Assembly: GCA_003601875.1 (NCBI GenBank)
Contig: PIYF01000018.1
Coordinates: forward strand, 1-9,760
Reading direction: 5' to 3'
Length of the DNA stretch: 9,760 nucleotides
Source of the DNA: Candidatus Bathyarchaeota archaeon
Lineage (GTDB): Archaea > Thermoproteota > Bathyarchaeia > Bathyarchaeales > Bathycorpusculaceae
A program made the position numbers and the translations under genes. The notes beneath the pieces are model-generated. The model did not search any database. It worked only from the letters and a program-made list of their open reading frames with translations, and was not told where the DNA came from. Positions 5,398 to 9,760 of this stretch are shown here, piece by piece (the first letter of the stretch is position 1; each line of letters begins with the position of its first letter).

Positions 5398-8277
5398 ATG
5401 GAATTCTTGAAAAAAATCGAAGAAAAATGGCAAAAAGCTTGGGAAAAAGCAAAAATATTCGAAGCAGATCCTAACCCAAAAAAGCAAAAATTCTTTGTTA
5501 CATTTCCATATCCATACATGAACGGGCCTTTACATGTAGGCCATGCCTTCACAGCTTCCCGCATAGATGTTTACGCAAGATTTAAACGGATGCAAGGTTA
5601 CAATGTGCTCTTTCCCTGGGCTTGGCATTGGACAGGTCAACCCTTAATGGGTGCAAGTGAAAGGGTTGCAAAAGGAGATGAAGAATTCATAAGAATTTTA
5701 AAAGAAGTTGACGGTGTTCCAGAGAATGAACTTAAAAAATTTGTTGACCCTATCTACATGGCTACTTACTACACGAATGAAAGCAGAACAGCCGTTAAAA
5801 AACTTGGGTTATCAATTGATTGGAGAAGAGAATTTAACACTATAATGCCTACCTATCAAAAGTTTATTAAATGGCAATATGAAAACCTAAAGGAGAAAGG
5901 ATACGTCATAAGAGGAACACACCCAGTTATTTGGTGTCCACACTGTAAAAGTCCAACAGGAGACCATGACAGACAAGAGGGTGTAGGAGTAACACCTGAA
6001 GAGTATACGCTGATAAAATTTAAACTTGATGAAGAAACATATTTGCCAGCAGCAACATTCCGACCAGAAACAATCTATGGAGTCACAAATATATGGATAA
6101 ACCCAGATGCAACATACGTCAAAGCCTTAATCAACGGTGAAAAATGGATAATAAGCGAAAAAGCAGCTGAAAAACTAAAAGAACAACTTAGAAAAGTGGA
6201 CATAAAAAGAAAATTTAAAGGAAGAGAACTGATAGGGAAAACCTTTGAAAATCCAGTGACAAAAGAAAGGATGCCCATACTTCCAGGATGGTTTGTAGAT
6301 CCAGAGCAAGCCACAGGAGTTGTCTACAGTGTTCCAGCCCATGCACCCTACGATTGGCTTGCACTAAAAGATCTGCAGGAAAAACCTGAAATCCTTCAAG
6401 AATTTGGTTTAAACCCAAAAATATTGGAGAAAATAAAACCAATTTCAATAATTAAAGTTGAAGGTTTTGGAGAATATCCGGCAATTGAAATAACAAGAAA
6501 AATGGGGGTCAGAGATCAGCATGACCCTAAAGCTGAAGAAGCAACAAAAATAATTTACAAAAAAGAGTTTCACGGTGGAATCCTGAAAGAAAATTGTATG
6601 GAATACGCTGGGAAAAAAGTTAGAGATGTAAAAGAACAGTTAATAGAAGACTTCAAGAAACGTGGAATAGCAGATTCAATGTATGATCTTCCACAACCAG
6701 TAATCTGCAGATGCTTAACACCATGCATAGTTAAAATCCTAGAAGACCAATGGTTCCTAAAATATTCAGACCCAAAATGGAAAGAAAAAGTTAAAGAGGC
6801 AATCAAAAAAATGCGAATATACCCTGAAACTGCAACCCAATGGTTTTTAACAGTAGTTGACTGGCTTAAAGACTGGGCTTGTGCAAGGAGAACAGGGCTT
6901 GGAACACAGGTACCGTGGAGTAAAGGCTGGATAATTGAAACTTTAAGCGATTCCACAATTTACATGGCCTTCTACACCATAAATAAGCACATAAAAAAAT
7001 ATAAAATAAAACCTGAAATGCTGACAAAAGAAGTTTTTAACTACATCTTCTACGGAAAAGGAAAAATTAATGAAATATCATCAAAATCCGGAATAGAAAA
7101 GCATATTCTAGAGGAAATGCACAACGAGTTTCTTTACTGGTATCCTGTCGACCTTAGAGTTTCAGCGAAAGAACTTGTTCCAAACCATTTAACTTTCTTC
7201 CTATTCCATCACACAGCGTTATTTCCGCCTAAACATTGGCCTAAAGCCATAGGCGTCAACGGAATGCTAATGATAGAGGGAAAACAAATGCACAAGTCGA
7301 AGGGAAACTTTGTAACACTGAAAAACGCAGTTGAAACTTACGGTGCAGATGCAACAAGGTGCACTCTACTTTTAGGAGCGGAAGGAATGGATGATTCAGA
7401 CTGGAGAAGTGGAAACGTTAGAGACATGCAAAATAAGCTTCAAACACTTTACAATTTCGCTAAAAAAATAATTGAGGAAAAAGGGGAAAATGAAAGAGGT
7501 CATTTAGAAAAATGGTTAATAAGTATTCTGCAGCGTCGCATAAAAGAAGTGACAGAAAACCTTGAAAAAATGAAAACCAGAACAGCTCTAGAAACAGCCC
7601 TGTTTGAAGTTTGGAACGACATCCGCTGGTATATCCGCAGAAAAGAAAAAACGACAAAAACCCTAAAAGAAACATTAAAAATGTGGCTTAAGCTTCTCAC
7701 ACCATTCATACCTCACATATGCGAAGAATTATGGAGCGAACTGAAAGGAGAAGGATTTATATCTATTGCAGAATGGCCAAAAATAAACGAGAAACTAATA
7801 GATCTGGAAACAGAAGAAAAAGAAAACATAATCAAAGGTTTAATTGAAGACACTGCAAACATAATAAAAGTGATGAAAAAACCTCCAAAAAAAATATTTT
7901 ACTACACCGCCGCCGAATGGAAATGGAAAGTTTATCTAAAAACACTTAGAAGAATTAAAGATGGAGAAATAAACATTAAAAAAATTATTGAAGAATTAGC
8001 TAGGGATAACGAGATAAAAGAAAAAATTAAGGATGCAGCGAAACTCATTTCAAAAATAACCAGAGAATCAAGTAAAATTTCAGAGAAAAGAAAAGAAAAC
8101 ATCCTTAAAATTGGAAAAATTAACGAAAAAGAGATAATAGAAGACGCGAAAAAATTTTTAGAGAAAAAATTCCATGCAGAAATTGAAGTTTACAGCGAAG
8201 AAGATGAAAAACGTTATGATCCAAAATTAAAAGCCGTTCAGGCTATGCCATGTAAACCAGCCATTTATATAGAATAG
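5398..8277 (+). CDS. leuS: Leucyl-tRNA synthetase, archaeal/eukaryotic type
   Basis: LeuRS is a cytoplasmic class I synthetase that charges tRNA-Leu and hydrolyses Ile-, Val- and Met-tRNA-Leu. Numbered from 5398 (959 residues), it shows PYMNGPLHVGHAF with the HIGH motif as HVGH at 46-49 and the conserved WAWHWTGQP. A zinc Cys180-x-x-Cys183 pair comes next. The CP1 editing domain has TFRPETIYG (Thr220 first) and VPAHAPYDW with the catalytic aspartate Asp319. CRCLTPC and DQWFLKY follow, then the ATP-binding KMSKS loop written as QMHKS at 630-634, the anticodon-binding helices and a lysine-rich C-terminal domain ending CKPAIYIE. The frame is open from an ATG at 5341, which would add 19 residues. 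Both ATGs have a GAGGG just upstream. I prefer 5398 because the family's first helix, ending in KWQKAW, begins directly after it and a box A lies inside the extra stretch. The coding strand is very rich in A. Confidence 0.96.
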   Translation: MEFLKKIEEKWQKAWEKAKIFEADPNPKKQKFFVTFPYPYMNGPLHVGHAFTASRIDVYARFKRMQGYNVLFPWAWHWTGQPLMGASERVAKGDEEFIRILKEVDGVPENELKKFVDPIYMATYYTNESRTAVKKLGLSIDWRREFNTIMPTYQKFIKWQYENLKEKGYVIRGTHPVIWCPHCKSPTGDHDRQEGVGVTPEEYTLIKFKLDEETYLPAATFRPETIYGVTNIWINPDATYVKALINGEKWIISEKAAEKLKEQLRKVDIKRKFKGRELIGKTFENPVTKERMPILPGWFVDPEQATGVVYSVPAHAPYDWLALKDLQEKPEILQEFGLNPKILEKIKPISIIKVEGFGEYPAIEITRKMGVRDQHDPKAEEATKIIYKKEFHGGILKENCMEYAGKKVRDVKEQLIEDFKKRGIADSMYDLPQPVICRCLTPCIVKILEDQWFLKYSDPKWKEKVKEAIKKMRIYPETATQWFLTVVDWLKDWACARRTGLGTQVPWSKGWIIETLSDSTIYMAFYTINKHIKKYKIKPEMLTKEVFNYIFYGKGKINEISSKSGIEKHILEEMHNEFLYWYPVDLRVSAKELVPNHLTFFLFHHTALFPPKHWPKAIGVNGMLMIEGKQMHKSKGNFVTLKNAVETYGADATRCTLLLGAEGMDDSDWRSGNVRDMQNKLQTLYNFAKKIIEEKGENERGHLEKWLISILQRRIKEVTENLEKMKTRTALETALFEVWNDIRWYIRRKEKTTKTLKETLKMWLKLLTPFIPHICEELWSELKGEGFISIAEWPKINEKLIDLETEEKENIIKGLIEDTANIIKVMKKPPKKIFYYTAAEWKWKVYLKTLRRIKDGEINIKKIIEELARDNEIKEKIKDAAKLISKITRESSKISEKRKENILKIGKINEKEIIEDAKKFLEKKFHAEIEVYSEEDEKRYDPKLKAVQAMPCKPAIYIE

Positions 8278-8278
8278 A

Positions 8279-8656
8279 TTATATGAACCTATACATCAAA
8301 CTTAAAGTGCGGTCGTTAACTCGGATATGATAATTTCTTCGACCACCACTGGTTGTTGTTATATAGAAATCTTTGTTTTTACGAAGTTGACTTCCATAAA
8401 AGAAAGCTAAAATTGTTCTGCAAATATTCACTGTGGTTAACTTTTCATTTTTGATAATTTTTTCAATTTCTTCCTGCAGAACCCTTGGATTAATTGTATA
8501 TACAACTTCAGAGGTTTCTCCTGCACGCTCATAATGTATTTCCAGATCCTTCAAAACATGCTTAATGATATCGTAATAAGGTGACCTACGATTCTTTATT
8601 AAACGCACATAATTTGCTAGAGGAACAGGGATATCGTAAAGTTTAATTTCAGACAC
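8279..8656 (-). CDS. Hypothetical protein, 125 residues, family not recognised
   Basis: I do not recognise this protein. It begins at a GTG (8656-8654) preceded, seven bases away, by an exceptionally strong Shine-Dalgarno (GAGGAGGAGGG, 8674-8664). An in-frame stop lies just upstream, so the start is well fixed. The predicted protein is soluble and basic, with no signal peptide or membrane helix. The N-terminal part (KLYDIPVPLANYVRLIKNRR) is followed by apparent helices around residues 25-40 and 57-70, a middle segment ICRTILAFFYGS, and a basic C-terminus with TTTSGGRRNYHIRVNDR. The helical middle and basic residues would suit nucleic-acid binding, but that is a guess. It is tail-to-tail with leuS, with one base between the two stop codons, so the two transcripts must overlap at their 3' ends. 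The strong ribosome site, normal codon use and full-length open frame make it a likely real gene. Confidence 0.75.
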   Translation of the reverse strand: MSEIKLYDIPVPLANYVRLIKNRRSPYYDIIKHVLKDLEIHYERAGETSEVVYTINPRVLQEEIEKIIKNEKLTTVNICRTILAFFYGSQLRKNKDFYITTTSGGRRNYHIRVNDRTLSLMYRFI

Positions 8657-8663
8657 AAATTAT

Positions 8664-8674
8664 CCCTCCTCCTC
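8664..8674 (-). promoter_or_regulatory. Strong Shine-Dalgarno site of the 125-residue gene
   Basis: Read on the minus strand this is GAGGAGGAGGG, a long match to the anti-Shine-Dalgarno end of 16S rRNA, seven bases before the GTG at 8656. It is the strongest such site in the window and decides the start of the unknown gene. Confidence 0.75.
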
Positions 8675-8693
8675 TTTAAAATATACCTCATTG

Positions 8694-8704
8694 TTTTTTA
8701 AAAA
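8694..8704 (-). promoter_or_regulatory. Putative box A of the 125-residue gene
   Basis: On the minus strand this reads TTTTTAAAAAA. Transcription about 25 bases downstream, near 8675, would place the Shine-Dalgarno right at the 5' end of the leader. A second AT-rich candidate (GTATATTTT, about 8679-8687) lies closer but would leave no room for the ribosome site. Confidence 0.35.
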
Positions 8705-8794
8705 GTTTAGGGAAAATTTTTACATTAGAATGTTGACGTTAAAACAAAAACTAAAACTATATGGATTATTATTAACTTAAACAAAAGGGGAAAA

Positions 8795-8869
8795 GGGCCC
8801 GTGGCGCAGCTTGGATAGCGCGTCGGCCTTCTAAGCCGGAGATCCTGGGTTCAAATCCCAGCGGGCCCG
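8795..8869 (+). tRNA. tRNA-Arg (anticodon TCT)
   Basis: A complete cloverleaf can be folded by eye. The acceptor stem GGGCCCG (8795-8801) pairs with CGGGCCC (8862-8868), with discriminator G at 8869. The D stem is GCGC/GCGC around a loop containing TTGGATA. The anticodon stem TCGGC pairs with GCCGG (one U-G pair) around the loop CTTCTAA, giving anticodon TCT at 8830-8832. The T stem CTGGG/CCCAG encloses TTCAAAT. It reads AGA and AGG arginine codons. There is no intron, and CCA is not encoded (GCA follows). The stems are almost all G-C, unlike the AT-rich surroundings, as expected of a heat-adapted organism. A possible box A, ACTATATGG, lies at about 8756-8764. Confidence 0.97.
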
Positions 8870-8941
8870 CATCTACATTTAAATTTTAATGTGAAAGCTC
8901 TGTTAAACGAGTTCAAAAATATGGTGTCTCTTCTGAATAAG

Positions 8942-8961
8942 CGCCGCCGGTAGGACTCGAA
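8942..8961 (-). other. tRNA 3'-end-like fragment (decayed tRNA or attachment site)
   Basis: On the minus strand this 20-base stretch reads like the 3' end of an archaeal tRNA: T loop TTCGAGT, 3' T-stem strand CCTAC, acceptor strand CGGCGGC and discriminator G, followed by one C of a possible CCA. The combination resembles tRNA-Asn 3' ends as I recall them. The opposite T-stem strand is degenerate (TTAGA where GTAGG is needed), and I find no GCCGCCG 5' acceptor half on the minus strand nearby, so it is not a working tRNA. It may be the remains of a tRNA or the att half-site left by an element that integrated into a tRNA gene. Confidence 0.45.
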
Positions 8962-8985
8962 TCTAAGATTCAAGGAGAATTCTCC
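8959..8985. repeat. Two adjacent short palindromes
   Basis: GAATC-TAA-GATTC at 8959-8971 is followed two bases later by GGAGAATTCTCC at 8974-8985, both perfect inverted repeats. They directly follow the tRNA-like fragment and are followed by CCCC and a six-T run at 8997-9002. On the plus strand they could form small hairpins before the T tract. Function is not evident. Confidence 0.4.
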
Positions 8986-9168
8986 CGCAAAACCCCTTTT
9001 TTCTTCTCGATTTCTTGCTGAAAGTGGGTTTGTGTGATTTATGGCGCTTCTCTTAGTTTTATGTTCTTCGGTGCATTCTTTTCTATTCTAGTTAAATCCA
9101 GAAACCGTAGAAAAATAGTACGGATTTGTTGGAGAAAAACTTTGTGGAAACAGAAGGGGTGATAATTC

Positions 9169-9645
9169 TTGGAGAAAACCCTTAAGATTGGAAGGAGAGA
9201 CGTTTCGATAAAGCTTTTTTGATAGTGGTGACTGTCTGTTTGGTTTTGGTGATAGGCGCTGTGGTGGCTTTTACATCTATTGGGGTTATTAATATTCAAT
9301 ATACGATAATTTCTCAATCATAGGCTCTAACGCTTACACCCAGCACTATTAATTTAGATCTTGGATCAATTCCTTCGGGGTCTTCTGGTAGCAAAGACTT
9401 TGGTAAAGTTGCAACTTTAGATTTGCTCGGTAGCTATGAAATAAATGTAACTTTGGAAAACGAATTCAATGCATTCCAAAGCATGAATGTCCATGTATAT
9501 CTCTATGAGACTGGGTCAACGACTTGATCTTATTCTTTCTACGTTTGGATGAGCACATTAGGCTGTAACAGTGAAAGTCAAATTTGAAATAATATTAAAT
9601 TTCCCGTTAAAAGTCCATCAGCATAGTGAAGTTAAAATTTTCTGA
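9169..9645 (+). pseudogene. Degraded gene for a membrane-anchored or secreted beta-rich protein
   Basis: Reading across two frames reveals one disrupted protein of about 158 codons. A TTG at 9169, five bases after GGTGAT (9158-9163), begins LEKTLKIGRRDVSIKLF and then hits TGA at 9220. Moving back one base at the six-T run (9215-9220) continues into a classic membrane segment, LIVVTVCLVLVIGAVVAF. A beta-strand-rich outer domain follows, with LTLTPSTINLDLGSIPSGSS, LDLLGSYEINVTLENEF and MNVHVYLYETG. In this frame there is a TAG at 9321 and a TGA at 9525. Near 9561 the sense returns to the first frame, giving AVTVKVKFEIILNFPL and ending at TGA 9643. The positively charged start, single helix and extracytoplasmic beta domain suggest a signal-anchored surface protein. 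The family is not identified. Two stops of different kinds plus two shifts argue for decay, though assembly error is possible. Confidence 0.65.
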
Positions 9646-9758
9646 AGCTTCTCTCCTGTGTGTGTTATGGCTCTATTTACTTCTCTTTTGAGCGAGAAAA
9701 CTCCTTTTATTGATGGAACTAGGTTTTTATCTTCTAATGCTTCGATTATCCTCTCTAT
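9618..9758 (-). CDS. C-terminal end of an unidentified protein (runs off the window)
   Basis: On the minus strand an open frame enters from beyond the window end and stops at TGA (9620-9618). The 46 visible residues begin IERIIEALEDKNLVPSIKGV, continue through FSLKREVNRAITHTGEKLQK and end ILTSLC. The mix of charged and hydrophobic residues looks like a real helical C-terminus, in contrast to the low-quality antisense frames elsewhere in the window. It overlaps the last 28 bases of the degraded plus-strand gene, tail-to-tail. The visible part is too short to assign a family, and an open frame of this length could occur by chance. Confidence 0.45.
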   Translation of the reverse strand: MERIIEALEDKNLVPSIKGVFSLKREVNRAITHTGEKLQKILTSLC

Positions 9759-9760
9759 CT

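Larger units (their letters stand above)
8870..9168. other. Non-coding or degraded region after tRNA-Arg
   Basis: About 300 bases without a convincing gene. It contains the tRNA 3'-end-like fragment on the minus strand, two small palindromes, a CCCC plus T-tract near 8993-9002, and a short open frame (9061-9162, 33 residues with a hydrophobic start and basic tail) whose stop overlaps the Shine-Dalgarno of the next, degraded gene. The motif TTGGAGAAAA occurs twice, at 9129 and 9169, 40 bases apart. Otherwise I see nothing recognisable. Confidence 0.5.

Noticed and set aside
5244..5564. 106-codon minus-strand frame across the alaS-leuS junction
   Set aside because: It overlaps both conserved synthetase genes, and its phenylalanine-rich product mirrors the lysine-rich sense strand.
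6570..6956. 128-codon minus-strand frame inside leuS
   Set aside because: It lies wholly within a well-supported synthetase gene and has no independent signal. Long antisense frames are common opposite A-rich coding strands.
9034..9162. Short plus-strand frame (GTG 9034 or ATG 9061) ending at the Shine-Dalgarno of the broken gene
   Set aside because: The hydrophobic start and basic tail are suggestive, and the stop overlap would suit translational coupling, but there is no ribosome site and 33-42 residues in a degraded region could be chance.
9039..9317. 92-codon open frame on the minus strand
   Set aside because: It is antisense to the coherent but broken plus-strand surface-protein gene, has no ribosome site that I can see, and its product is rich in Asn, His and Gln in a way typical of antisense translations.
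9321..9527. In-frame TAG and TGA as possible pyrrolysine or other recoding in the surface-protein gene
   Set aside because: Both stop types occur together with two frameshifts in the same short gene, which fits decay better than a recoding system. The intact genes in the window show no internal stops.
1..9760. CRISPR array, transposase, restriction or other defence genes
   Set aside because: I saw no regularly spaced repeats, no transposase-like protein and no defence-gene motifs on either strand.

Overview
The window looks like a stretch of archaeal chromosome. It is AT-rich, and its genes are preceded by archaeal-type box A (TATA-like) elements and purine-rich Shine-Dalgarno sites, with several likely TTG or GTG starts. 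The clearest marker is TiaS, the tRNA(Ile2) agmatidine synthase, which is known only from Archaea. The alanyl-tRNA synthetase carries the archaeal N-terminal zinc extension, and the leucyl-tRNA synthetase is of the archaeal/eukaryotic architecture. The tRNA has no encoded CCA and almost all-G-C stems although the surrounding genes are AT-rich, which hints at warm or hot growth. Overall style suggests a Thermoproteota/Bathyarchaeia-like lineage, but that placement is a guess from gene style and not proven here.

Layout: positions 1-329 (minus) hold the N-terminal part of an NAD(P)H-hydrate epimerase, cut by the window edge. A divergent promoter region with a perfect 15-bp palindrome separates it from a stand-alone Lrp/AsnC ligand-binding (RAM) protein at 448-687. 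Then follow, all on the plus strand, TiaS (757-2094), a FUN14-family membrane protein (2143-2448), alanyl-tRNA synthetase (about 2507-5296) and leucyl-tRNA synthetase (about 5398-8277). A 125-residue unknown protein on the minus strand (8279-8656) ends one base from the LeuRS stop. A tRNA-Arg(TCT) gene lies at 8795-8869.

From 8870 to the end the sequence changes character. It holds a 20-nt fragment resembling the 3' end of another tRNA, two adjacent short palindromes, a degraded gene for a membrane-anchored or secreted beta-rich protein (9169-9645, with two in-frame stops and two frameshifts), and the tail end of a further minus-strand gene running off the window (9618-9758).

Functionally the core is translation: two aminoacyl-tRNA synthetases, one tRNA anticodon-modifying enzyme and one tRNA gene, interleaved with a metabolite-repair enzyme, a small amino-acid sensor domain and a small membrane protein. 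Each main gene seems to have its own box A, so this looks like a cluster of short transcription units more than one long operon. I saw no CRISPR array, intact mobile element, or clear new multi-gene system. The unusual material is the decayed tail region, the orphan minus-strand gene, and several start-site and regulatory details.
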